A stretch of DNA of 64,000 bases from Streptomyces sp. TP-A0356 (GTDB lineage: Bacteria; Actinomycetota; Actinomycetes; Streptomycetales; Streptomycetaceae), in the NCBI RefSeq assembly GCF_001417775.1, contig NZ_BBZJ01000013.1, forward strand, positions 560,945-624,944. Direction: 5' to 3'. Shown here one piece after another: positions 7,833 to 18,436 of this stretch. Each line of letters starts with the position of its first letter. The stretch's first letter is position 1. A program made the translations under genes and the position numbers. The notes beneath the pieces are model-generated. The model did no database searches. It saw nothing but the letters and a program-made list of their open reading frames with translations, and was not told the origin of the DNA.

Positions 7833-8758
7833 TCGACAACCGCGCCACCGCGCGCGTGGCCGACGAATGCGGCGCCACCGCGCGCGGTGTCGCCGATCTT
7901 GTCCGCATCCGGGCCCGTCACCCGGAGGCGATCGCCGAGGCCGCCGCCCGTCGGGCCCGTCGTCCCCTCCTCGACGGCACCGGCCGACTGATGATCGTCG
8001 CCGCCGACCACCCCGCCCGCGGCGCCCTCGGGGTCGGCGACCGCACGATGGCCATGGCGAGCCGCGCCGACCTGCTGGAGCGGCTCTGCCTCGCGCTGTC
8101 CCGCCCCGGCGTCGACGGCGTGCTCGCCACCGCCGACATCCTCGACGACCTGCTGCTGCTCGGCGCCCTCGACCACAAGGTCGTCATGGGGTCGATGAAC
8201 CGCGGCGGCCTCCAGGGCTCCTCCTTCGAGCTGGACGACAGGTTCACCGGTCACCGTCCGCAGGACATCGAGCGCCTCGGCTTCGACGCGGGCAAGCTGC
8301 TGCTGCGCATCGACTACGACGATCCGGGCTCACTCAACACCCTGCAGTCCACCGCCCGCGTCATCGACGAGATGGCCGAGCGCCGGCTCCCGGTGTTCAT
8401 CGAGCCGTTCCTGTGCCGCCGCCACGAGGACGGCACGCTGCGCAACGACCTCGGCGCCGAGGCCGTGACCAAGTCCATCGCCATCGCCAGTGGCCTGGGC
8501 GGCAGTTCCGCGTACACCTGGCTGACGGTCCCCGTCACGGAGAACCCGGACGACATGGCCCGGGTGATGGAGACCTCCACCCTGCCGGCGGTGCTGCTCG
8601 GCGGCGACGTCGGCGACGATCAGGAGGGCGCGTACGAGAAGTGGCGCGCAGCGCTCCAACTGCCCACCCTCGAGGGCCTGGTGGTCGGCCGTTCGCTGCT
8701 GTACCCGGCGGACGGGGACGTGGCCGCCGCCGTGGACACCGCCGTAGGACTTCTGTGA
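7829..8758 (+). CDS. Cgl0159-family (beta/alpha)8 protein, probable DKGP aldolase
   Basis: A 309-residue protein of the family named after Corynebacterium glutamicum Cgl0159, found in actinobacterial inositol clusters. It is a class-I-aldolase-like TIM barrel; visible segments include LMIVAADHPARGALGVGD near residue 55, VDGVLATADILDDLLLLGAL and VLLGGDVGDD. In the usual Iol pathway IolJ cleaves 6-phospho-5-dehydro-2-deoxygluconate to malonate semialdehyde and DHAP. No separate iolJ is present here and this gene sits between kinase and hydrolase, so it probably supplies that aldolase step (inference). The GTG start at 7829 overlaps the iolC stop. Confidence 0.82.
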   Translation: MIDNRATARVADECGATARGVADLVRIRARHPEAIAEAAARRARRPLLDGTGRLMIVAADHPARGALGVGDRTMAMASRADLLERLCLALSRPGVDGVLATADILDDLLLLGALDHKVVMGSMNRGGLQGSSFELDDRFTGHRPQDIERLGFDAGKLLLRIDYDDPGSLNTLQSTARVIDEMAERRLPVFIEPFLCRRHEDGTLRNDLGAEAVTKSIAIASGLGGSSAYTWLTVPVTENPDDMARVMETSTLPAVLLGGDVGDDQEGAYEKWRAALQLPTLEGLVVGRSLLYPADGDVAAAVDTAVGLL

Positions 8759-8765
8759 GGGCCGC

Positions 8766-8981
8766 ATGAGCAAGGAGCCGTACGTCCCCAAGGGCGCCAC
8801 CGCCGACGCAGCGGCGGTCTTCGACTTCGCGTACGTCCCCCGCGACGCCCGGCCCCAGATCGCCTCCGGCGCGGGAGGCCGCTTCGCCCTGGCAGGAGCG
8901 AAGTGCGAGCGCCGACTCCCCGCCCGCTACGGCCCCGCGCCGGAGGTCCCCGTCGAAGCAAGCACAGGGGGATACCGATGA
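8766..8981 (+). pseudogene. iolB: iolB remnant (5-deoxy-glucuronate isomerase, internally deleted)
   Basis: A 71-codon frame. Its central part, FDFAYVPRDARPQIASGAGG followed by RFALAGAKCERRLPARYGP, matches the middle of IolB, a cupin isomerase that is normally about 270-300 residues. The N-terminal residues MSKEPYVPKGATAD look like a true IolB beginning. Roughly 60 residues between the two are gone, and the whole C-terminal cupin half, with its metal-binding His residues, is missing. The frame nevertheless stays open, is preceded by a ribosome-binding-like GTGAGGG, and its TGA overlaps the iolD ATG (ATGA). It is therefore probably a non-functional relic kept for coupling, or a small protein of new function. 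Confidence 0.75.
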
Positions 8982-10861
8982 CCTCGACGACGAGGCTCAC
9001 GGCCGCTCAGGCGCTCGTACGCTTCCTGGCCGCCCAGTACACCGAGCGCGACGGCGTCCGCCGCCGGCTGATCGGCGCCACCTGGGGCATCTTCGGCCAC
9101 GGCAACGTCGCGGGCCTCGGGCAGGCGCTGGTCGAGTACGGCGATCTGATGCCGTACCACCAGGGCCGCAACGAGCAGTCGATGGTGCACGCGGCGGTCG
9201 GCTACGCCCGGCAGTCGAACCGCCTGTCGACGCACGCCGTGACCACGTCCATCGGGCCCGGCGCCACCAACCTGGTCACGGGTGCCGCCCTCGCCACGAT
9301 CAACCGCCTCCCCGTCCTGCTGCTGCCCGGCGACGTCTTCGCCACCCGCCCGGCGGACCCGGTGCTCCAGCAACTGGAGGTCCCGCACGCCGGTGACGTG
9401 TCCGTCAACGACTGTCTGCGCCCGGTGTCGAGGTACTTCGACCGGATCACCCGCCCCGAAGCGCTGATCCCGTCCGCCCTCCAGGCGATGCGCGTGCTCT
9501 GCGACCCGGTCGACACGGGCGCGGTCACGCTCGCGCTTCCGCAGGACGTGCAGGCGGAGGCGTACGACTGGCCGGAGGACTTCTTCGCCGAGCGGACCTG
9601 GAGGGTGCGCCGTCCAGGCCCCGACCCGGTGGAACTCGCCGCGGCCGTCCACGCGATCCGGGCCGCCCGGCGCCCGCTGGTCGTGGCGGGCGGCGGTGTG
9701 CACCACAGCCGTGCCGAGGACGCCCTGGCGGAGCTCGCCGAGAGCACCGGCATTCCGGTCGCCTCCACCCAGGCCGGCAAGGGCTCGCTGCGCTGGGACC
9801 ATCCGCAGGACGTCGGCGGCATCGGCCACACCGGCACGGCGACCGCGGACCAACTGGCCCGCACCGCCGACCTGGTGATCGGCGTCGGCACCCGCTACAC
9901 CGACTTCACCACGGCCTCCGGCACCCTCTTCACCGGTGCCGGCGTGCGCTTCCTCAACCTCAACATCGCCCCGCTGGACAGCCACAAGCTCTCCGGGCTG
10001 CCACTGGTCGCCGACGCGCGCGGCGCCCTGGAGGAGCTGACCGAGGCGCTGCTGCTGCACGAGCACGGCGTCGACCCCGCCTACGTCGCCGAGTACACGC
10101 AGGACAAGGAGCGCTGGGAGCAGCGGGTCGACGCCTGCTTCGAGGCCGGGGATCCGGATGTTCGGCCGACGCAGCCGCAGCTCATCGGCGCCCTGGACGC
10201 CGTGGTGGACGAGACGGACATCATCGTGAACGCGGCGGGCTCGCTCCCCGGCGATCTGCACAGGCTGTGGCGGACCCGCTCCCGGGACCAGTACCACCTG
10301 GAGTACGGCTACTCGTGCATGGGCTACGAGATCCCGGCCGCCATAGGTGTGAAGATGGCCGCGCCCGACCGGCCCGTGTGGGCGCTGGTCGGCGACGGCA
10401 CCTATCTGATGATGCCGACGGAGATCGTCACGGCCGTGCAGGAGGGGACGGCGATCAAGCTCGTGCTCGTGCAGAACCACGGCTACGCGTCCATCGGGGG
10501 CCTGTCGGAGTCCGTGGGGGCCGAGCGGTTCGGCACGGCCTACCGCTTCCGGTCCGAGGACGGCGCGTACACCGGGGCGCCGCTGCCCGTGGACCTGGCC
10601 GCCAACGCGGCCAGCCTCGGTATGCGCGTGCTGCGTGCGAAGACCGTGCGCGACCTGCGCGCCTGCCTCGCCGAGGCGCGCGACGCGGACACTCCCACAT
10701 GTGTCTACGTGGAGACCGAAACCGCAGACACTCTGTCGGGCGCGCCTCCGGCGCAGGCCTGGTGGGATGTACCCGTGGCCGAGACCGCGACCCGATCGTC
10801 GGCGGTCAAGGCGCGCGAGGAGTACGACCGGCACGTCTCGACCCGACGCCGCCATCTGTGA
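8978..10861 (+). CDS. iolD: 3D-(3,5/4)-trihydroxycyclohexane-1,2-dione hydrolase
   Basis: A 627-residue thiamine-diphosphate enzyme that opens the ring of trihydroxycyclohexane-dione to 5-deoxy-glucuronate in inositol catabolism. It follows the three-domain ThDP layout. The N-terminal Pyr domain has YHQGRNEQSMVHAAVGYARQ with the activating Glu, then SIGPGATNLVTGAALATINR. The middle domain has VVAGGGVHHSRAED. The C-terminal PP domain has GYEIPAAIGVKMA and the ThDP/Mg motif LVGDGTYLMMPTE through VLVQNHGYASIGG. Length and motifs are intact. The ATG at 8978 follows a GGGGG stretch and overlaps the iolB remnant stop. With iolB broken, the fate of its product is unclear. Confidence 0.93.
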   Translation: MTSTTRLTAAQALVRFLAAQYTERDGVRRRLIGATWGIFGHGNVAGLGQALVEYGDLMPYHQGRNEQSMVHAAVGYARQSNRLSTHAVTTSIGPGATNLVTGAALATINRLPVLLLPGDVFATRPADPVLQQLEVPHAGDVSVNDCLRPVSRYFDRITRPEALIPSALQAMRVLCDPVDTGAVTLALPQDVQAEAYDWPEDFFAERTWRVRRPGPDPVELAAAVHAIRAARRPLVVAGGGVHHSRAEDALAELAESTGIPVASTQAGKGSLRWDHPQDVGGIGHTGTATADQLARTADLVIGVGTRYTDFTTASGTLFTGAGVRFLNLNIAPLDSHKLSGLPLVADARGALEELTEALLLHEHGVDPAYVAEYTQDKERWEQRVDACFEAGDPDVRPTQPQLIGALDAVVDETDIIVNAAGSLPGDLHRLWRTRSRDQYHLEYGYSCMGYEIPAAIGVKMAAPDRPVWALVGDGTYLMMPTEIVTAVQEGTAIKLVLVQNHGYASIGGLSESVGAERFGTAYRFRSEDGAYTGAPLPVDLAANAASLGMRVLRAKTVRDLRACLAEARDADTPTCVYVETETADTLSGAPPAQAWWDVPVAETATRSSAVKAREEYDRHVSTRRRHL

Positions 10862-10875
10862 AGGAGTTCTTGGGC

Positions 10876-12378
<1,503 letters not shown>

Positions 12379-12397
12379 GCGTCACCCGAAAGCCGAG

Positions 12398-12432
12398 GAG
12401 GCCGTCCGTTATACGGACGGCCTCATTTTTTT
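12398..12432 (+). terminator. Rho-independent terminator of the iol operon
   Basis: A perfect 12-bp stem (GAGGCCGTCCGT and its complement) with a 3-nt loop is followed by a run of T. It lies 20 bases after the mmsA stop and is the best canonical terminator in the window. Confidence 0.93.
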
Positions 12433-12677
12433 ACAGACCCCCGCTGCGGTTCCCGTACGGCGAACAGCCGCCGGACGACCGAGCAGTCGACGCTTGAATC
12501 AGTTGCGGATCACCATTTCGCCACTGATTCCGTAGGTGAACACCCATTGACGCGGCGGTTTTCGTCGGGGTTCCATCAGCGCCGGGAGCGGACGAAGTGA
12601 CGTACGACGAGAGCCGCCGGAGGCGATAGCGCTCCCGACCTCAACCATCTGCCGCACGAGTCGATCGGAACCGCCGC

Positions 12678-14075
12678 ATGACCGACACGCTCCGTCCTGT
12701 CGAGAACGCCGTCACCGAGGCGTCTGCCAGCCCCCAGACCCTCAAGCGCTCCATCGGCGTCGTCGGCGGCACCCTGCTCACCCTCTCCTGCGTGACGCCC
12801 GCCTCCACGCTCTTCGTGGTCGTCCCCGACCTGTTCGGCTCGCTGGGCACCGCCACCGCCCTCACGATCGCCATCGGCTCCCTCCTGTGCATCGCCGTGG
12901 CGTTCTGCTACTCGGAGCTGGGCACCCTCATCCCCAGCGCGGGCGGCGAGTACGCCATGGTGTCGACGCTGGCGGGACGGCTGGCCGGGTGGCTGGTCTT
13001 CGTGCTCTCACTGCTCGTCGTCATGATCGTCCCGCCGGTGATCGCGATGGGCACGGCCGCCTACCTCGCGCCGATCGTGCACCTCGACCCGGCGATGACC
13101 GGCGCCGGGGTCATGCTGCTCGCCACCCTCGCGGGCCTGCTCGACCTGCGCGCCAACGCCTGGATCACCGGCATCTTCCTGGTCCTCGAGGTCGTGGCCG
13201 CGGGCGTCGTGGCCGTCCTCGGCTTCATGCACAGCCAGCGCGGCGTCGGCAGCCTGGTCTCGATGCAGGTGGCCGGATCCGGCGGGCACACGGACACCGT
13301 GACGGCCATGCTGGTGGTCTCCGGACTCGCCATCGCCCTCTTCGTCACACAGGGCTTCTCGACCGCCGTCTACCTCTCCGAGGAGCTGGAGAACCCGCGC
13401 CGCAACGTCGCCCGCACGGTCCTCGCCACCCTCGCCATCTCCACGGTCGTCATCCTGGTCCCGGTCGTGGCGATCACCGTGGGCGCCTCCGACCTGAAGG
13501 CGCTGACGGGTGGCGACATCAGCAGCATGGTCACCGCCTGGTCCGACTCGGCCGTCGGCACCTTCGTGAGCCTGTGCGTGGCCCTCGCGATCATCAACGC
13601 GGGCATCGTCATGGTCATCCAGAACTCGCGCGTGCTGTTCGCCTCGGCCCGTGACAAGGCCTGGCCCGAGCCCGTCAACAAGGGCCTCGCCAAGCTCGGC
13701 CGGTTCGGCTCCCCCTGGGTCGCCACCCTCGTCGTCGGGGTCCCCGGCGCGCTGCTGTGCTTCGTCAACCTGGACACGCTATACGGCGTCACGGGCGTCT
13801 CGGTGACCGGGATGTACCTGCTCGTCGCGGTCGCCGCCCTGCTCGCCCGGCGCGGTTCGCACGCGAAGACGCTCGCCTGGCGGATGCCGCTGTGGCCCGC
13901 GATGCCGGTCCTGCTGATCGTGGTCCTGGCGTACGTCCTCAGCCGGCAGGAGACGCGCTACCTGCTGTGGACGGGCGGCATCACGGCGGTCGCCACCCTC
14001 TACTGGGCCCTGTACCTCCGCCCCCGCCGCGACACTCGCTGGCTGGTGTCGATCCCGCAGGACGCGCAGGCCTGA
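12678..14075 (+). CDS. APC-family amino acid permease
   Basis: A 465-residue integral membrane transporter with about twelve hydrophobic segments. The first helix carries the APC signature, read as LKRSIGVVGGTLLTLSCVTP with the characteristic Gly-rich unwound region. The second is followed by SELGTLIPSAGGEYAMV, the conserved helix-3 motif of amino acid/polyamine antiporters. It also has VYLSEELENPRRNVARTVL, the conserved loop seen in APC permeases. The substrate is not readable. The ATG at 12678 has only a weak GGAAC ribosome binding site. It is a stand-alone gene after the iol terminator; no inositol transporter signature is present, so it should not be assumed to import inositol. Confidence 0.87.
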   Translation: MTDTLRPVENAVTEASASPQTLKRSIGVVGGTLLTLSCVTPASTLFVVVPDLFGSLGTATALTIAIGSLLCIAVAFCYSELGTLIPSAGGEYAMVSTLAGRLAGWLVFVLSLLVVMIVPPVIAMGTAAYLAPIVHLDPAMTGAGVMLLATLAGLLDLRANAWITGIFLVLEVVAAGVVAVLGFMHSQRGVGSLVSMQVAGSGGHTDTVTAMLVVSGLAIALFVTQGFSTAVYLSEELENPRRNVARTVLATLAISTVVILVPVVAITVGASDLKALTGGDISSMVTAWSDSAVGTFVSLCVALAIINAGIVMVIQNSRVLFASARDKAWPEPVNKGLAKLGRFGSPWVATLVVGVPGALLCFVNLDTLYGVTGVSVTGMYLLVAVAALLARRGSHAKTLAWRMPLWPAMPVLLIVVLAYVLSRQETRYLLWTGGITAVATLYWALYLRPRRDTRWLVSIPQDAQA

Positions 14076-14091
14076 GACCGTCTGTCGGCGC

Positions 14092-14508
14092 TCAGGTGAA
14101 GTCCCAGGTCACCACAGTGCACGTTCCGTCGTCCTTGCCGCCCGCACTGCGATAGGCGGCAAGGGCGATGTCGTTGCCGGTGTCGACCAGCACCCACATG
14201 CCGTAGCAGCCGCGTTCCCGGCCGAGCGCGGCGAGCCGCCGCACGAGGGCGCGTCCGATCCCCCCGCGCCGGTACGGCTCGGCGACCGCCAGTTCGTACA
14301 GGAACATCTCCGTGCCCTTGTCCGGGTGGATCGTCTCGACGCCACTGACGAAGCCGACGGGCGTCGGCTCACCGTCCTCGTAGGCCAGGAAGAGATGGTG
14401 TCCGGCGGCGGTCAGGAAGCGCTCGGCCCACTCGGGACGGACGGGATGGTCGAAGAGGTGCTCGGCGGCGGTCACTTCGGCGACGGTGGTGGCAGGGCGA
14501 ATCTCCAT
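14092..14508 (-). CDS. GNAT-family N-acetyltransferase (AAC(3)-I-like)
   Basis: A 138-residue single-domain acetyltransferase. The acetyl-CoA binding loop is seen as AVAEPYRRGGIGRALVRRLA, preceded by beta-4 residues EMFLYELAV and followed by ERGCYGMWVLVDTGND. This arrangement is like the aminoglycoside 3-N-acetyltransferase type I subgroup, although many chromosomal members have no role in resistance and the substrate is unknown. The ATG at 14508 (MEIRPATT) with GAAGG upstream is preferred to an ATG five codons earlier. It converges with the upstream permease gene, leaving only 16 bases between stops. Confidence 0.82.
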   Translation of the reverse strand: MEIRPATTVAEVTAAEHLFDHPVRPEWAERFLTAAGHHLFLAYEDGEPTPVGFVSGVETIHPDKGTEMFLYELAVAEPYRRGGIGRALVRRLAALGRERGCYGMWVLVDTGNDIALAAYRSAGGKDDGTCTVVTWDFT

Positions 14509-14623
14509 GGGCCTTCGTACCACTCCTGCGGTATGCGGCGTCAGGTCCCTACATCCCGGGGATGGGGCCGAGTTCAGCCCAGCGGGTGCCCCCGTTGTCG
14601 GTGGGGGCCCTTACCGTTGACGC

Positions 14624-17512
14624 ATGGATCTTCGACTGCCCGCCGTCCGGGGGCTGCGCCGGGGGATCGTGGCCGCCGTGGCCGCGGTCGTCCTCGTGCT
14701 GGCCTGTGTCGGTACGTGGACGGCTGTCGCCTCGGACGACGCGCCCGCCGTGCACCGCACCGACCGAGTCATGGACATGGGCGGCGGCGTGCGCATCGAC
14801 ACGTCGTACTTCACCTCGGGGTCGTCCACCGGCCGCCGCCCGGCCGTCCTGCTGGCGCACGGCTTCGGCGGCAGCAAGGACGACGTCAGGGCCCAGGCGG
14901 ACCAGCTGGCCCGGGACGGGTACGCGGTGCTGACCTGGTCGGCGCGCGGGTTCGGCAGGTCGACAGGCAGGATCGGGCTGAACGACCCCAAGGGCGAGGT
15001 CGCCGACGTCTCGCGGCTCATCGACTGGTTGGCCCGGCGCCCGGAGGTCCTGCTGGACAAGCCGGGCGATCCACGCGTGGGCATCGCCGGCGGGTCGTAC
15101 GGCGGTGCGATCTCACTGCTGGCCGCCGGGTACGACCGCAGGGTGGACGCGATCGCCCCGGCGATCACCTACTGGAATCTGGCGGACGCCCTTTTCCCGA
15201 ACGGCGTCTTCAAGAAGCTGTGGGCCGGCATCTTCATGAACTCCGGCGGCGGCTGCGCAAGGTTCACCGCCGAGCTGTGCCGGATGTACGACCGGGTCGC
15301 GGAGTCCGGAACGCCGGACGCGCAGGCGCGCGCCCTGCTGGAGGCGCGCTCCCCGTCCGCCGTCGGCAAGGACATCAAGGTGCCCACGCTCCTCGTGCAG
15401 GGCCAGTCCGACTCGCTGTTCCCGCTCGGCCAGGCGGACGCGGCGGCCGCGGCGATCCGGGCCAACAGGGCACCCGTGGACGTCGACTGGATCGCGGGCG
15501 GCCACGACGGCGGGGACATGGAGACCACTCGCGTCCAGGCGCGCGTCACGGCGTGGTTCGACCGCTATCTGAAGGACGAGAAGGGCGTCGACACCGGGCC
15601 CGCCTTCCGGATCACCCGCACCGGAGGCATCGACTCCGCGAACGGTAGGGCCCAGCTGCGGGGCGCGAGCGGGGACACGTATCCGGGTCTGGAGAGCGGG
15701 CGGCACACGGTCGCGCTCAGCGGCGGCGAGCAGCGCTTCGCGAACCCGGCGGGCGCGAGCCCACCCGCGGTCTCCGCGCTCCCCGGACTGGGCGGCGCGG
15801 GCGGCCTGTCCCAGCTGTCGTCGCTGGGCATCGGGGTCTCCCTCGACTTCCCCGGGCAGTACGCGCACTTCGACTCGCGGCCCGTGCGCGACGACCTGTG
15901 GATCACCGGCTCGCCGACGGTGACCGTGCACATGACGTCGACCAGCGACGACACCGTGGTCTTCGCGAAGGTCTACGACGTCGGCCCGGGCGGCACCCAG
16001 CCGGTGCTTCCCTCCCAACTGGTCGCCCCGGTGCGGGTGACGGGCGCGAAGGCCGGCAAGGACGTCACGCTGACCCTGCCCGCCGTCGACCACGAGGTGC
16101 AGAAGGGGCACCGGCTCCGGCTGGCCCTGGCCTCGACGGACCTCGGCTATGCGTCCCCGGTGGCGCCCGCCACGTACACGGTCTCCCTCAGGAGCGGCCT
16201 GGAGGTGCCGACGGCACCGGGCGTGACGACCGCGGCGGCCCCGCTGCCATCCTGGGTCTGGTGGCTTCCGCCGGCCGGAGCGGTGGTCGCCCTGGCCCTG
16301 CTGCTGACGGGCCGCCGCCGTACGACCGCACCGGCGCCCGACCCCGCACTGGCCGACGTCCCGCTGCAGATCACGGACTTGAGCAAGCGGTACGCGAAGT
16401 CGGCGGACCGGTACGCGGTCAAGGACCTCTCCTTCCGCGTGGAGAAGGGTCAGGTGCTGGGCCTGCTGGGGCCGAACGGCGCGGGCAAGACGACGACGCT
16501 GCGCATGCTGATGGGCCTGATCACACCGGACGGCGGCGAGATCCGCGTCTTCGGCCACGCGATCCGCCCGGGCGCCCCGGTCCTGTCGCGGGTGGGGGCC
16601 TTCGTGGAAGGCGCGGGCTTCCTGCCCCACCTGTCCGGCCGGGAGAACCTGGAGCTGTACTGGCGCGCCACCGGCCGCCCGCCCGAGGACGCGCATCTGG
16701 ACGAGGCACTGGAGATCGCGGGGCTGGGCGATGCCCTGGCCCGCGCGGTGCGCACCTACTCCCAGGGCATGCGCCAGCGCCTGGCCATCGCCCAGGCGAT
16801 GCTCGGTCTGCCCGACCTGCTGATCCTCGACGAGCCGACCAACGGCCTCGACCCGCCGCAGATCCGCGAGATGCGCGAGGTCATGATCCGCTATGCGGCG
16901 GCGGGCCGCACGGTCATCGTCTCCAGCCATCTGCTGGCGGAGGTCGAGCAGTCCTGTACGCATCTGGTGGTCATGGACCGCGGCCGGCTCGTCCAGGCGG
17001 GCCCGGTGGACGAGATCGTGGGCTCCGGCGACACCCTGCTGGTGGGCCTGGCGGCGCAGATCGCCGACCCACTGGTGGAGAAGGTGGCCGCACTGCCCGG
17101 GGTGGAGTCGGCGGTACGAACGGAGGGCGGACTGCTGGTGCGCCTGACACCGGTCGCGGCGGCCGGGGCTCGGGGCGCCGACGGCGCCGAGGGTGCCCTG
17201 GAGCTCGCGGGCGTGGGCGCCGACCTGGCCGCGACCGAGGACGTGTCGGTGGGAGCCGCCGGGGGACCGGTCGCCGTCACGGAGCTACCCGCCGAGCCGA
17301 TCGCGCCCACCACCGAACCCATCGCCTCCACCGGCGTCACCCTGGCCCCGATGGCCTCCGTCGGCGTCACCGCCGAGCCGGCCGTCTCCGGCTCCGCGGC
17401 CGCCGCCCGGCTTCTCGTCGAACTGGTCCGGCTCGAAGTTCCGGTGGCCTCGCTCGGCCCCCACCAGCGTCTTGAGGACGCCTTCCTCACCCTGATCGGA
17501 GGTTCCGCATGA
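14624..17512 (+). CDS. Fusion of membrane-anchored X-Pro peptidase-like hydrolase and ABC ATPase
   Basis: A 962-residue fusion. An N-terminal membrane helix (about residues 15-35) is followed by an alpha/beta hydrolase of the CocE/S15 peptidase type with nucleophile elbow AGGSYGG (Ser about 158), an Asp in QGQSDSLFP and a His in AGGHDGGD. Then comes a C-terminal jelly-roll-like region ending near VSLRSGLEVP. A second membrane helix (SWVWWLPPAGAVVALALLL, near 543-561) leads into a cytoplasmic ABC ATPase: Walker A GPNGAGKTT (about 616), signature YSQGMRQRLA and Walker B LLILDEPTNGLD. A Pro/Ala-rich stretch precedes the end. The next gene is its permease. The hydrolase would be extracytoplasmic, joined in one chain to the ATPase. 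Confidence 0.9.
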   Translation: MDLRLPAVRGLRRGIVAAVAAVVLVLACVGTWTAVASDDAPAVHRTDRVMDMGGGVRIDTSYFTSGSSTGRRPAVLLAHGFGGSKDDVRAQADQLARDGYAVLTWSARGFGRSTGRIGLNDPKGEVADVSRLIDWLARRPEVLLDKPGDPRVGIAGGSYGGAISLLAAGYDRRVDAIAPAITYWNLADALFPNGVFKKLWAGIFMNSGGGCARFTAELCRMYDRVAESGTPDAQARALLEARSPSAVGKDIKVPTLLVQGQSDSLFPLGQADAAAAAIRANRAPVDVDWIAGGHDGGDMETTRVQARVTAWFDRYLKDEKGVDTGPAFRITRTGGIDSANGRAQLRGASGDTYPGLESGRHTVALSGGEQRFANPAGASPPAVSALPGLGGAGGLSQLSSLGIGVSLDFPGQYAHFDSRPVRDDLWITGSPTVTVHMTSTSDDTVVFAKVYDVGPGGTQPVLPSQLVAPVRVTGAKAGKDVTLTLPAVDHEVQKGHRLRLALASTDLGYASPVAPATYTVSLRSGLEVPTAPGVTTAAAPLPSWVWWLPPAGAVVALALLLTGRRRTTAPAPDPALADVPLQITDLSKRYAKSADRYAVKDLSFRVEKGQVLGLLGPNGAGKTTTLRMLMGLITPDGGEIRVFGHAIRPGAPVLSRVGAFVEGAGFLPHLSGRENLELYWRATGRPPEDAHLDEALEIAGLGDALARAVRTYSQGMRQRLAIAQAMLGLPDLLILDEPTNGLDPPQIREMREVMIRYAAAGRTVIVSSHLLAEVEQSCTHLVVMDRGRLVQAGPVDEIVGSGDTLLVGLAAQIADPLVEKVAALPGVESAVRTEGGLLVRLTPVAAAGARGADGAEGALELAGVGADLAATEDVSVGAAGGPVAVTELPAEPIAPTTEPIASTGVTLAPMASVGVTAEPAVSGSAAAARLLVELVRLEVPVASLGPHQRLEDAFLTLIGGSA

Positions 17513-18369
17513 GTGCGCTGGCCCAGCGGTCGGAGACGGCCGACGGGTACCGGGCGCGGCGGACACTGCCGCTGCGCGTCGAGCTCGTCCGGCAGTTGAA
17601 GCGACGCCGTACGCTCGTCATGGGCGCGATCCTGGCCGTGCTGCCGTTCGTGCTGGTCATCGCCTTCGTCATCGGCAGACCCGGCGAGCGCAACGGTCAG
17701 GTCACGCTGATGGACACGGCCACCGCGTCCGGGGCCAACTTCGCCGCGGTGAACCTCTTCGTCTCCGCCGGGTTCCTGCTGGTCATCCCGGTCGCCCTGT
17801 TCTGCGGTGACACGGTCGCCTCCGAGGCGAACTGGTCCTCGCTGCGCTATCTGCTCGCCGCTCCCGTCCCGCGCGCCCGTCTGCTGTGGTCCAAGCTCGC
17901 GGTCGGGCTCGGCATGAGCCTGGCGGCCATGGTGCTGCTGCCGGTCGTCGCGCTGGCGGTGGGCACGGCGGCCTACGGCTGGGGACCGCTGGAGCTGCCC
18001 ACGGGCGGCGCCCTCTCCCCGGGCACGGCGGCCCAGCGGCTCGTGGTCGTGGTGGCGTACATCTTCGTGTCCCAACTGGTCACCGCCGGGCTCGCGTTCT
18101 GGCTGTCGACAAGGACGGACGCGCCCCTGGGCGCGGTCGGCGGCGCGGTCGGCCTCACCATCGTGGGGAACGTGCTGGACGCGGTGACCGCTCTCGGCCA
18201 CTGGCGGGACTTCCTGCCCGCCCACTGGCAGTTCGCCTGGGCCGACGCCGTCCAACCGCACCCGGAGTGGGGCGGCATGATCCAGGGGACGGTCGTTTCC
18301 ACAACGTACGCGCTCGTGCTGTTCGCCCTGGCCTTCCGGGGTTTCGCGCGCAAGGACGTCGTCTCCTAG
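17509..18369 (+). CDS. ABC-2 type transporter permease
   Basis: A 286-residue membrane protein with six hydrophobic segments, of the ABC-2 type used for drug, lipid or polymer export. It has the usual long first extracytoplasmic loop and a conserved segment GDTVASEANWSSLRYLLAAP followed by VPRARLLWSKL, characteristic of this permease family (SEANWGTL-like amphipathic helix). It starts with ATG inside the stop of the fused hydrolase-ATPase gene (ATGA), so the two are co-translated and should form one transporter. The exported substrate cannot be told from sequence. Confidence 0.9.
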   Translation: MSALAQRSETADGYRARRTLPLRVELVRQLKRRRTLVMGAILAVLPFVLVIAFVIGRPGERNGQVTLMDTATASGANFAAVNLFVSAGFLLVIPVALFCGDTVASEANWSSLRYLLAAPVPRARLLWSKLAVGLGMSLAAMVLLPVVALAVGTAAYGWGPLELPTGGALSPGTAAQRLVVVVAYIFVSQLVTAGLAFWLSTRTDAPLGAVGGAVGLTIVGNVLDAVTALGHWRDFLPAHWQFAWADAVQPHPEWGGMIQGTVVSTTYALVLFALAFRGFARKDVVS

Positions 18370-18436
18370 GGCCGCTTCCGACGGATCTGCGTGGGACAAG
18401 GAGCGCCTGTCTGACGGCCCGGATCGAGCTGGGCCA

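Noticed and set aside
12678..14075. APC permease as the inositol transporter of the iol operon
   Set aside because: It lies after a strong terminator and belongs to an amino acid family; inositol uptake in this group is by MFS or ABC systems.
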